NCBI GenBank assembly: GCA_002293295.1
Contig: DBCY01000101.1
Span: 1-8,811 of the forward strand
Reading direction: 5' to 3'
Origin: Ruminococcus sp. UBA946
Lineage (GTDB): Bacteria > Bacillota > Clostridia > Oscillospirales > Ruminococcaceae
Length of the DNA: 8,811 nucleotides
Made by a program: the position numbers and the translations under genes. Below are positions 1 through 5,688 of this stretch, piece by piece. How positions within the stretch are numbered: the stretch's first letter is position 1; each line of letters starts with the position of its first letter. The notes under the pieces are model-generated. The model saw only the letters and a list, made by a program, of their open reading frames with translations, was not told where the DNA came from and did not search any database.

Positions 1-258
1 GCAATACTTCTTGATAATGTCTGTTTATAAAACAGTTTTCTCAGAAAATTGTTTTAGCAGACATTTATTTAATACAAAACAAACCCTGCAATTATAATTA
101 TACTTATCAAAAGTTCCTTTTTATAATTACTTTTCATACAAATCCGTCTTAATTCTTACTTTTTATGTTCATTCTGTTTATATTAAAAATTATCTGCAAT
201 ACTTTTATAAAATCGTTAAAAATGCGGATAATAGTATAAAAAACAAAGGATATATTCA
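1..258. other. AT-rich intergenic region upstream of the transporter gene pair
   Basis: No convincing coding frame is visible in this stretch. It is strongly AT-rich and contains one sizeable hairpin (16-65, listed separately) plus short AT-only palindromic tracts around 91-105. The promoter for the downstream transporter genes should lie in the right-hand part. A GATAAT at 226-231 and a TATAAA at 234-239 could be -10 boxes, but neither has a recognisable -35 box at the right distance, so no promoter is called. The ribosome binding site of the next gene, AAAGGA, is at 245-250. Confidence 0.7.
16..65 (+). other. 50-nt imperfect hairpin
   Basis: The outer arms AATGTCTG (16-23) and CAGACATT (58-65) are perfectly complementary over 8 bp. 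An inner stem pairs 28-40 with 44-56 over 13 bp, including one G.U wobble (35 with 49), around the three-base loop TCA (41-43). A small asymmetric internal loop (24-27 against 57) separates the stems. The wobble pairs only in plus-strand RNA. A short T-rich stretch, TTTATTT, overlaps and follows the right arm, so the hairpin could serve as a weak terminator for a gene left of the window, but the T-run is poor. A remnant of a dispersed repeat is the main alternative. The pairing is seen directly; the role is unknown. Confidence 0.6.
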
Positions 259-615
259 ATGAAAAAAGGAAAGCTTTATTTCTCAATATTGGGAGCGGTA
301 ACAGGAATTGCAAACGGACTTTTCGGTTCGGGAGGGGGAATTGTCGCTGTTCCGATGCTTCAGAAAGCCGATATTAAAATAAAAAAATCCCATGCCACAT
401 CGCTGGCTCTGACACTCCCGTTATCAGTAGTATCGGTTTGCTTTTACGCATACAAGGAATCATTCAAATGGAAGGACGCTTGGCCGCTTATTCCTTTCGG
501 TCTTGCCGGAGCGGTTTTAGGGGGACTTTTCCTGAAAAAAATACCGAATAAGTGGCTGAAAAGGGTGTTCGGCTTAATACTGATTATTGCGGGGGGGAGA
601 ATGCTGTTAACATGA
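259..615 (+). CDS. TSUP/TauE-SafE family transporter, N-terminal half-protein
   Basis: A 118-residue, strongly hydrophobic membrane protein matching the first repeat of the TSUP (TauE/SafE) family, whose members export sulfite, sulfonates or other small sulfur or organic anions. The family signature is visible as a glycine-rich turn (NGLFGSGGGIVAVPML, about residues 19-34) followed by SHATSLALTLPLSVVS (44-59). A typical half-end, KIPNKWLKRVFGLILIIAGG, occupies about 94-113. Roughly four membrane segments are expected. Usual TSUP proteins are about 250 residues with two such repeats; here the second repeat is a separate gene that starts in the ATGA overlapping this stop codon, so the two products probably assemble together. 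The ATG is supported by AAAGGA at 245-250 with an 8-nt spacer. The substrate cannot be told from the sequence. A run of seven Gs just before the end could permit a frameshift into the second gene. Confidence 0.88.
   Translation: MKKGKLYFSILGAVTGIANGLFGSGGGIVAVPMLQKADIKIKKSHATSLALTLPLSVVSVCFYAYKESFKWKDAWPLIPFGLAGAVLGGLFLKKIPNKWLKRVFGLILIIAGGRMLLT
591..599 (+). promoter_or_regulatory. G-run ribosome binding site / possible -1 slippery heptamer
   Basis: Seven Gs (591-597) followed by AGA stand 12-21 nt ahead of the ATG at 612. Part of this tract (GGGGAG) can act as a Shine-Dalgarno sequence for translational coupling of the second transporter half. The upstream gene reads the run as G_GGG_GGG, exactly in the X_XXY_YYZ phase of a -1 slippery heptamer, and a -1 shift opens the frame of the downstream gene without a stop. 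Both readings follow from the sequence; which one operates in the cell is unknown. Confidence 0.45.
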
Positions 616-1007
616 TATGGTCTTTTACCGCGGCGTTTTTCACGGGTATTTTCGCTTCGCTGGGCGTAGGGGGAGGTATGATACTGATTATCTACCTCAC
701 TGTTTTTGCCGGATTTTCACAGCTTGAAGCCCAGGGAATAAATCTTATTTTTTTCATCCCGATTGCGGTTTTATCGGTTATAATGCACACTAAAAATAAG
801 CTGATTGAATGGAAGAAAATTATTTTATCCATAATTACCGGAGTCGTTTTTGCCGTAGGGGGGACGTTTATCGCGGAATTAATAGGCTCTCCGCTTCTCA
901 GGAAAGCCTTTGCGGTTTTTATCCTCCTGGTAGGAATAAAAGAGCTTTTCTATAAACCTAAAGAGGAAGATGATTCTTCCGGTACGCAAGATAGCCCTCA
1001 AGGATAA
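612..1007 (+). CDS. TSUP/TauE-SafE family transporter, C-terminal half-protein
   Basis: A 131-residue hydrophobic protein corresponding to the second TSUP repeat. Its glycine turn, GIFASLGVGGGMILI, lies at about residues 12-26 and mirrors the first half's turn; QGINLIFFIPIAVLSVI follows, and RKAFAVFILLVGIKELF is the typical last helix. About four membrane segments are expected. The start is placed at the ATG at 612, in the 4-nt ATGA overlap with the upstream stop, which indicates tightly coupled translation. The frame stays open further upstream (to about 552), which would matter only if ribosomes frameshift at the G-run. The hydrophilic tail after residue 115 (KPKEEDDSSGTQDSPQG) is largely the antisense of the ruvX 3' end, which this gene overlaps by 50 bp, so the tail is probably dispensable. 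The transported substrate is unknown. Confidence 0.85.
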   Translation: MIWSFTAAFFTGIFASLGVGGGMILIIYLTVFAGFSQLEAQGINLIFFIPIAVLSVIMHTKNKLIEWKKIILSIITGVVFAVGGTFIAELIGSPLLRKAFAVFILLVGIKELFYKPKEEDDSSGTQDSPQG

Positions 1008-1383
1008 TAACGGCCGCCACAGCGTCAACGACTTCCTTTCGTTTTTTACCCCTGACATTGGTTTCGTTAAGGTAATTGTGAGCCGATACGGTAGTCTGCC
1101 TTTCATCCCATAATTCAACGGGAAGCCCCGAAAGCTGAGACAGCAGCTTTGAGAACCTTTCGCATTTTTCAGCCCGCTCCCCTGCCGACCCGTCCATGTT
1201 TTTGGGGTACCCGACGACAATCAGCTCCGCATTTTCCGATTCAGCGTATCCGCATATCTTTAAGGCGCACTTTTTTGCGTTTTCCTCTTTTATAACCGTC
1301 AGCGGCGACGCCAGAAGCTCCGATTTGTCGCATGCGGCTAGACCTGTGCGGACGTCTCCGTAATCGACCGATAATATTTTCAT
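958..1383 (-). CDS. ruvX: RuvX/YqgF family putative Holliday junction resolvase / pre-16S rRNA nuclease
   Basis: A 141-residue protein of the RNase H-like YqgF/RuvX family, which is usually 135-150 residues. Family members are linked to 5' maturation of 16S rRNA and, by fold, were proposed to resolve Holliday junctions; they act in the cytoplasm. Diagnostic segments are SVDYGDVRTGLA (5-16, with the first acidic active-site residue D7), LIVVGYPKNMDGSAGERA (54-71), LPVELWDERQTTVSA (87-101, conserved D93/E94) and KKRKEVVDAVAAVIILEGYL (113-132, conserved D120). The ATG at 1383 is preferred over an in-frame start at 1404, because AAAAAGGAG sits just upstream with a 7-nt spacer and family members start directly at the M-x-I-L-x-x-DYG strand. 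It lies downstream of the methyltransferase gene on the same strand, from which the 67-bp repeat separates it. Its last 16 codons overlap the convergent transporter gene. Confidence 0.93.
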   Translation of the reverse strand: MKILSVDYGDVRTGLAACDKSELLASPLTVIKEENAKKCALKICGYAESENAELIVVGYPKNMDGSAGERAEKCERFSKLLSQLSGLPVELWDERQTTVSAHNYLNETNVRGKKRKEVVDAVAAVIILEGYLAYRKNHLPL

Positions 1384-1401
1384 TTTATAACTCCTTTTTA
1401 G

Positions 1402-1468
1402 CAATTAACAATTAAAAATTAACAATTAACAATGTCGGTGTACCGCCGTTAGCGGTATGATTTTAATT
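1402..1468 (+). repeat. 67-bp heptad-plus-hairpin repeat, left copy
   Basis: The repeat has two parts. Positions 1402-1433 are an in-phase tandem array of the heptamer CAATTAA (four units plus CAAT; the third unit begins AAA). Positions 1441-1457 form a hairpin, TACCGC-CGTTA-GCGGTA, followed by a T-rich stretch. An inverted copy lies at 2259-2325, matching over the full 67 bp with about six substitutions and no gap. In both copies the heptads face outward and the hairpin faces the enclosed methyltransferase gene. In this copy the hairpin is followed by TGATTTTAATTT on the plus strand, the direction opposite to the surrounding transcription. Confidence 0.85.
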
Positions 1469-1501
1469 TATAAATAAACCCCTCTTTATCGGCTATTGTA
1501 A

Positions 1502-2239
1502 TTATACCTTTTTGAGCCATAAAAAGGTTTCTCCGTGGTTTGAGCTGACAATTACATTATTTTCATAATCCTTTTTGAGCAGCTTTAATCCCCTGGAAAA
1601 ATCATCTTTATCTATAAGTCTGAACATGGAATAACCCTTGTTTTCAACTAACCCGATAAATTCCTCCGAAATATTAAAATGCTGTTCAGTATCAGAATTA
1701 ATATTTTCATCAAGTATAAAACCATGTTTTTCAGCAGTGGAAATAATAACGGAAATATCAGGGTATCTTTTCTTTTCAACCGCAACCGTCGCCGGAAAAT
1801 AAGACGACCAAAACCTGTTTTCAATTTGTTTATGTGATTCTGTCAGAATACAGACCAGCCCGCCCGTTTTAAGTGTTCGGTAAAATTCCGCAAACATTAA
1901 TCCAATATCGGGTACATGATGAATAACATCGGTCATATAAATCAAATCGAAGAAACTATCCTCAAACGGAATAATAGAGTGGTCGCCTTTTTTGAACTCA
2001 ATTTCTTTATTCTTCTCGATTGCCTTTTGCCTCATCCCATCCGAGGGTTCAACCCCGTAAACATTGGCTTTTGTCAATTCCCTGATTGCACAGGTATAAT
2101 TTCCTGTGCCGCAGCCAAAGTCGAGTATATTTGAGTTTTGAACAATATCAGCCTTTGACAGAATACTTTTTACTGTATCTATATTAACCTTTCTTGTTAT
2201 GTCATAATCCAAAGATAAGAAATCATAATCCATTGGCAT
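1502..2239 (-). CDS. class I SAM-dependent methyltransferase
   Basis: A 245-residue cytosolic protein with the Methyltransf_11/25-type Rossmann fold. Motif I, ILDFGCGTGNYT (38-49), is the SAM-binding glycine loop. VYGVEPSDGM (60-69) carries the acidic E64 expected at the end of strand 2, and FDLIYMTDVIHHV (97-109) and LKTGGLVCILTES (123-135) are the following core strands. The last 100 residues are less typical and probably determine the acceptor, which cannot be predicted; small-molecule or ubiE-like family members are the closest by pattern. The ATG at 2239 has GGGAGG upstream at 2247-2252 with a 7-nt spacer, so it is preferred to the ATG at 2233. The gene shares the strand of pyrD and ruvX but is enclosed by inverted 67-bp repeats and is more AT-rich than they are, suggesting separate acquisition. 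Confidence 0.87.
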   Translation of the reverse strand: MPMDYDFLSLDYDITRKVNIDTVKSILSKADIVQNSNILDFGCGTGNYTCAIRELTKANVYGVEPSDGMRQKAIEKNKEIEFKKGDHSIIPFEDSFFDLIYMTDVIHHVPDIGLMFAEFYRTLKTGGLVCILTESHKQIENRFWSSYFPATVAVEKKRYPDISVIISTAEKHGFILDENINSDTEQHFNISEEFIGLVENKGYSMFRLIDKDDFSRGLKLLKKDYENNVIVSSNHGETFLWLKKV

Positions 2240-2258
2240 ATTATTTCCTCCCTATAAT

Positions 2259-2325
2259 AATTAAAATCATACCGCCAACGGCGGTATACCACCATTGTTA
2301 ATTGTTAATTATTAACTGTTAATTG
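2259..2325 (-). repeat. 67-bp heptad-plus-hairpin repeat, right (inverted) copy
   Basis: This is the reverse-complement partner of the repeat at 1402-1468. Read on the minus strand it gives four CAATTAA-type heptads (2325 down to about 2294), then the hairpin at 2287-2269, then a T-rich end. It starts on the base immediately after the pyrD stop codon (2326-2328). Two of the differences from the left copy fall in the hairpin and strengthen it: G to A at the stem base gives an A-T pair, and A to G at the loop edge gives an extra C-G pair. Confidence 0.85.
2269..2287 (-). terminator. possible weak intrinsic terminator or RNA hairpin after pyrD
   Basis: A perfect 8-bp stem, ATACCGCC/GGCGGTAT, with a 3-nt loop lies about 40 nt downstream of the pyrD stop. 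On the minus strand it is followed by GATTTTAATT. The stem is GC-rich for this region, but the T-run is short and interrupted, so read-through into the methyltransferase gene is likely. The hairpin is an integral part of the 67-bp repeat, and termination may not be its purpose. Confidence 0.35.
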
Positions 2326-3255
2326 TTACTGCTCCCACACCTTAACCGAACCGACAATTTCCTGTAAATTATTCAGGTTATTGTCACCGGCGTAATTTTC
2401 CAGCCCTTTGATGATTTCAACGGGAGCCATGGGGTTTGAGAACAAAGCCGCGCCCACCTGAATGATTTTAGCCCCTGCCATCATCATTTCGGCGGCGTCC
2501 TCCCAGCATGAAATCCCCCCCATTCCGCATACGGGGATTTTAACGGCGTTTGAAACCTGCCATACCATCCTTACTGCAACGGGGAAAACAGCCGGACCCG
2601 AAAGCCCCCCTACGTTGTTTTTCAGTATGGGACGGCGGGTTTTTATATCTATTTTCATACCGAGAAGGGTATTAATCAGCGAAACGGCGTCGGCGCCCTC
2701 TGCTTCGGCGGCTCTGGCAATATCGGCTATATTCGTTACATTCGGGGAAAGCTTAACCATAAGCGGTTTTTTTGTAGCGGCACGGCATATTTTCGTTATT
2801 TCCGCCGCACCTTCGCAGGAAATCCCGAACGCCGCCCCTCCGGCTTTAACATTGGGGCAGGATATGTTTACTTCAATCATGTCAATATCCGTTTTGTCTA
2901 GCTTTTCAGCAACCTCGCGGTATTCCCCGGCGGTCGAGCCGGCTATGTTCGCTATAATTACAGTACCCTTTGTTTTAAGGTACGGCAGTTCATTTTCTAT
3001 AAAATAGTCTATGCCGGGGTTTTGCAGTCCTACGCTGTTGAGCATTCCGCCTGACGTTTCGGCGATCCTGGGCGGTTTGTTTCCGTTCCGCCTTTGACCG
3101 GTAGTACCTTTTACCGAAATACCTCCGAGAACGGACAAAGGATAAAAATTTTCATATTCCCTGCCGTATCCGAACGCTCCCGAAGCCGGAATTACCGGAT
3201 TTTTAAATTCAACTCCCGCGAAATTGACACTAAGCTTACTTGTATTATCAGTCAT
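2326..3255 (-). CDS. pyrD: dihydroorotate dehydrogenase (class 1B), catalytic subunit
   Basis: A 309-residue FMN enzyme that oxidises dihydroorotate to orotate, the fourth step of de novo pyrimidine synthesis, in the cytoplasm. Class 1B enzymes pass the electrons to NAD+ through PyrK. Visible signatures are NPVIPASGAFGYG (19-31), MLNSVGLQNPG (71-81) for substrate contact and NISCPNVKAGG (130-140) with the catalytic-base cysteine C133, typical of class 1. Towards the C-terminus, GGLSGPA and the CGMGGI segment line the FMN phosphate site, and QVGAALF follows. Length is normal for the family. The ATG at 3255 is chosen because it follows GGGGAGGTG and overlaps the end of pyrK by 8 nt (3248-3255), indicating coupled translation; an in-frame extension to 3303 would add residues read from within the pyrK end. 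A 67-bp repeat begins directly after the stop. Confidence 0.97.
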   Translation of the reverse strand: MTDNTSKLSVNFAGVEFKNPVIPASGAFGYGREYENFYPLSVLGGISVKGTTGQRRNGNKPPRIAETSGGMLNSVGLQNPGIDYFIENELPYLKTKGTVIIANIAGSTAGEYREVAEKLDKTDIDMIEVNISCPNVKAGGAAFGISCEGAAEITKICRAATKKPLMVKLSPNVTNIADIARAAEAEGADAVSLINTLLGMKIDIKTRRPILKNNVGGLSGPAVFPVAVRMVWQVSNAVKIPVCGMGGISCWEDAAEMMMAGAKIIQVGAALFSNPMAPVEIIKGLENYAGDNNLNNLQEIVGSVKVWEQ

Positions 3256-4024
3256 CAAAAAGCACCTCCCCGGAATTGAAAACGGGACCGTCCTTACAGA
3301 CATGGGCGTAAATTTCCTGCCCGTCCCTTATACTTTTACAGGCGCATACAAGGCAGGCGCCGACACCGCAGCCCATTCTTTCCTCTAATGAAACCTGGCA
3401 CGGAATCCCGTTTTGACTGGCTGTTTCAGCGGTTTTTTCAAGCATGGGTTTTGGCCCGCAGGCATAAATTATATCAGGCTTTTTCAGTTTCAGGACATCA
3501 TCAAGCGCGTCCGTTACAAAACCTTTTCTTCCCGCGCTTCCGTCGTCGGTGCAGAGTATTGTTTCCGCACCCGTTTTATTGAAATCATCCTGCAGAATAA
3601 CGGCGGAGGCGTTCCTGAAACCGCATATTACAGCAGCATTTTTACCGAATTTTTCAGCGACGGGCAGCATGGGGGGAGTGCCGATACCTCCGCCGATTAT
3701 TACGGCAGTTTCATAGCTTTGAGTATCAAAGCCCCTGCCGCCCAGAGGCGCGATAATGTCAATCATATCACCGGAGTTCAGTCTGGCGATTTCCTTAGTC
3801 CCTTTCCCCCTCACCTCGAAAATGATTCTCAGCGTGCCGTTTTCCCTGTCAATACCGGCAATTGAAACCGGGCGGCGCAGCATGAAGCCTTCCGCCTTTA
3901 TATTGATAAACTGCCCCGGCACGGCTGTTTCCGCGGCTTCGGGGCAAAGTACAGTCAGGTCGTAAATATCCTTCGCAAGATTACTTTTTGAAATTACAGG
4001 GTATTGCCCCATTACGTACTTCAT
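3248..4024 (-). CDS. pyrK: dihydroorotate dehydrogenase electron transfer subunit (FAD, 2Fe-2S)
   Basis: A 258-residue iron-sulfur flavoprotein that moves electrons from FMN in PyrD to NAD+. The N-terminal ferredoxin-reductase-like barrel carries the FAD motif LRRPVSIAG (49-57). The nucleotide-binding domain begins with AVIIGGGIGTPPMLP, and YACGPKPML is the usual NAD-domain motif. The C-terminal [2Fe-2S] site has C219, C224, C227 and C243 in the C-x4-C-x2-C-x15-C arrangement; C229 is an additional cysteine. Length is normal for PyrK. The ATG at 4024 follows AAAGGAA with an 8-nt spacer, a weaker site than that of pyrD; M5 is a less likely alternative. It is first in a pyrK-pyrD unit. The upstream neighbour, carB, is separated from it by an oppositely oriented gene, so pyrK needs its own promoter in the 85-bp divergent spacer, where only a poor candidate is visible. 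Confidence 0.96.
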   Translation of the reverse strand: MKYVMGQYPVISKSNLAKDIYDLTVLCPEAAETAVPGQFINIKAEGFMLRRPVSIAGIDRENGTLRIIFEVRGKGTKEIARLNSGDMIDIIAPLGGRGFDTQSYETAVIIGGGIGTPPMLPVAEKFGKNAAVICGFRNASAVILQDDFNKTGAETILCTDDGSAGRKGFVTDALDDVLKLKKPDIIYACGPKPMLEKTAETASQNGIPCQVSLEERMGCGVGACLVCACKSIRDGQEIYAHVCKDGPVFNSGEVLFDD

Positions 4025-4048
4025 TGTTCGGGTTCCTTTCGTTTGATA

Positions 4049-4077
4049 TTGACAAAGCTACCGATTTATTTTATACT
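4049..4077 (+). promoter_or_regulatory. sigma70/sigmaA-type promoter of the PstS-like gene
   Basis: A consensus -35 box TTGACA (4049-4054) and a -10 box TATACT (4072-4077) are separated by exactly 17 nt, and the predicted start near 4084 gives a leader of about 25 nt. The ribosome binding site AAAGGAG (4095-4101) lies 8 nt before the ATG at 4110. The only minus-strand -10 candidate for pyrK, TATAAA at 4075-4070, overlaps this -10 box, so the two directions may compete. No operator palindrome or Pho-box-like direct repeat is recognisable. Confidence 0.75.
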
Positions 4078-4109
4078 GTTATTAAATTACCATTAAAGGA
4101 GTGTTCATA

Positions 4110-5663
4110 ATGTACAGTACCGATACTCAGAATATTGATAATCCAAATACCTTGCCGGAGAAAAAAAGCTTAATCAGGATAATATTTTCAAGGCATACGG
4201 CAAAATCAATCTTATTTTTAGCTATTTTACCTCAAATTATTTTGCCGTTTATTTTATTTTCTACCATTCTGGCATTACCGCTTTTATTACCTTTAATACA
4301 AATTATATACGGATATAACGCGTTCAGGAAAAAACCGGCGGCAAGCTTTTCTGAAAAATACGTGCCTGTGCTTATACCTGTATTCTATTACTTAATTCTG
4401 TTTTTAGTTTTCATGGTTATCAACAAAGGAGACCAGCTTGCGGGAAATCACTGGAGCGCTTATGTATTTTTGACTAATATCATAATGGCTTTTATTATAC
4501 CCAGCGAAGACTTGTGGGTATTCATTCTGCCTGTTCTTGCATATTTATATTCTGTTTTAGGTTATATAATAGGTGATGTTGTCGGAACAAACCGCAGAAA
4601 ACAAAAATTCCCAAAATTCAATCCCAAACCTATAGCCGCGGTTTTTCTGACGGCGGTAATTTGCCTTGTAACGGTATATCCCCTTTATAGAGAAGCCAAT
4701 TCCAACAGAATTATCACTTCGAGAGTATCGGAGCAGGGACACGGTTTCGATTATGAAAACGGTTATTCAAGCATAAATCTGTACCCTTACTATATTCAGA
4801 ATAAAAATAACATACTGGCAAAGCTTGACGAGGAACCGTCGTATATAATCGAAGATTTTGATAATATGCCGGCGCTGGACGGAGCCGAGGCGGCTTTTCC
4901 TTTATACTCGGCATTTGCGAATTTCTGTTATAAGGATATCGGAGAAATTCTGAAGGATGTTTCAAACGCGGTTCCGCCTGTGGATTTTACCAATACGGTG
5001 GTTTCATTTGAAAGACTGATAAACGGCGACGTTGATATTTTTTTCGGCGCCGAGCCGTCCGAGGAACAAAAATCCTTAGCCGAAGCTCAGGGAAAAGAGC
5101 TTGTCCTGACTCCGGTTGCATATGACGCGTTTGTATTTATTGTGAACCCCGATAATAAAATCAACAGCCTGACGCAGGAGCAAATCCGCAGCATCTATTC
5201 CGGCGAATACAGGAACTGGAATCAAGCCGGCGGAGCCGATTCGGGGATACTCGCTTTCCAGCGTCCCGATAATTCAGGTTCACAGACAATCATGAAGAAG
5301 TTTATGGGCGGCATACCCCTTATGGAACCGCTGGAAGGAGCATACCATGACGCAATGATGGGTACCGTCACAGGTATTGCCGATTATAATAATGATGAAA
5401 GCGCCATCGGTTATTCTTTCAGGTTTTACACCACCGGTATGATTAATTATATTAGTTATCAGGATGTTAAACTCCTTGAAATTGACGGTATACCGCCTTC
5501 CGCCGAAAATATACGGAATAAAACATATCCGCTTACGACGACCCTTTATGCAGTAACCTTAAAAGATAACAGAAATGAATATATCAGCGGTTTCCTTGAC
5601 TGGATGACTTCCCCGCAGGGACAGAAAATAGTTGAGGACACAGGATATATTCCGCTTAGCTGA
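4110..5663 (+). CDS. membrane-anchored PstS-like substrate-binding protein
   Basis: A 517-residue protein with two parts. Residues 32-192 hold five or six hydrophobic segments (about 32-68, 84-104, 115-131, 135-155 and 174-192). Residues 230-517 form a periplasmic-binding-protein type II domain of the PstS kind: LDGAEAAFPLYSAFA (256-270), LVLTPVAYDAFVFIVNPDNK (331-350), LTQEQIRSIYSGEYRNW (354-370), the anion-loop-like FQRPDNSGSQT (383-393), AIGYSFRFY (432-440) and a C-terminal helix around FLDWMTSPQGQ. Classic PstS is a lipoprotein with a cleaved signal; here there is no lipobox, and a multi-span membrane domain replaces it, so the binding domain is probably displayed outside the cell. No pstC, pstA, pstB or phoU is in the window, so a transport role is unproven; sensing or scavenging is possible. 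The start at 4110 follows AAAGGAG. A GTG at 4101 would overlap that site and is rejected. The gene is divergent from pyrK and convergent with carB. Confidence 0.82.
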   Translation: MYSTDTQNIDNPNTLPEKKSLIRIIFSRHTAKSILFLAILPQIILPFILFSTILALPLLLPLIQIIYGYNAFRKKPAASFSEKYVPVLIPVFYYLILFLVFMVINKGDQLAGNHWSAYVFLTNIIMAFIIPSEDLWVFILPVLAYLYSVLGYIIGDVVGTNRRKQKFPKFNPKPIAAVFLTAVICLVTVYPLYREANSNRIITSRVSEQGHGFDYENGYSSINLYPYYIQNKNNILAKLDEEPSYIIEDFDNMPALDGAEAAFPLYSAFANFCYKDIGEILKDVSNAVPPVDFTNTVVSFERLINGDVDIFFGAEPSEEQKSLAEAQGKELVLTPVAYDAFVFIVNPDNKINSLTQEQIRSIYSGEYRNWNQAGGADSGILAFQRPDNSGSQTIMKKFMGGIPLMEPLEGAYHDAMMGTVTGIADYNNDESAIGYSFRFYTTGMINYISYQDVKLLEIDGIPPSAENIRNKTYPLTTTLYAVTLKDNRNEYISGFLDWMTSPQGQKIVEDTGYIPLS

Positions 5664-5688
5664 AAAATATGAAGTTCGGATTTGTAAA

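Larger units (their letters stand above)
1402..2325. mobile_element. possible inverted-repeat-bounded cassette carrying a methyltransferase gene
   Basis: Two near-identical 67-bp inverted repeats form the outer edges of a 924-bp segment that contains only the methyltransferase gene. The gene is visibly AT-richer than pyrD and ruvX on either side: one 60-base line within it (1681-1740) has 20 G/C, against 29 in a pyrD line (2701-2760). The right repeat begins directly after the pyrD stop codon. This geometry fits a MITE-like or passenger-carrying element inserted between pyrD and ruvX. No transposase is present, and no clear target-site duplication can be seen in the flanks (TTTTAG on the left, TTACTG on the right). 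Two independent insertions of a common intergenic repeat would look the same. Confidence 0.35.

Noticed and set aside
1384..1404. Longer RuvX start at 1404, adding seven residues
   Set aside because: The extension spans the strong AAAAAGGAG site and the edge of the 67-bp repeat; family members begin at the MKILSVDYG strand.
1402..1433. CAATTAA tandem array as a CRISPR array
   Set aside because: The units are 7 bp with no spacers between them; this is a short tandem repeat, not repeat-spacer architecture.
2462..3007. 181-codon plus-strand open frame inside pyrD
   Set aside because: It lies wholly antisense to a well conserved enzyme gene, has no ribosome binding site of note, and its protein resembles nothing recognisable; a shadow of pyrD codon bias.
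3256..3303. Longer PyrD start at 3303
   Set aside because: The added residues come from the coding region of pyrK and precede the GGGGAGGTG ribosome binding site that serves the ATG at 3255.
3413..3865. 150-codon plus-strand open frame inside pyrK
   Set aside because: Antisense to pyrK, with low-complexity composition and no recognisable motif.
4101..4103. GTG start for the PstS-like protein
   Set aside because: This GTG overlaps the end of the AAAGGAG ribosome binding site; the ATG at 4110 has proper 8-nt spacing.
4025..4109. PyrR-type attenuator or other riboswitch ahead of pyrK
   Set aside because: The 85-bp spacer has no anti-terminator/terminator pair and no recognisable PyrR-binding loop; it is too short for a standard attenuator.
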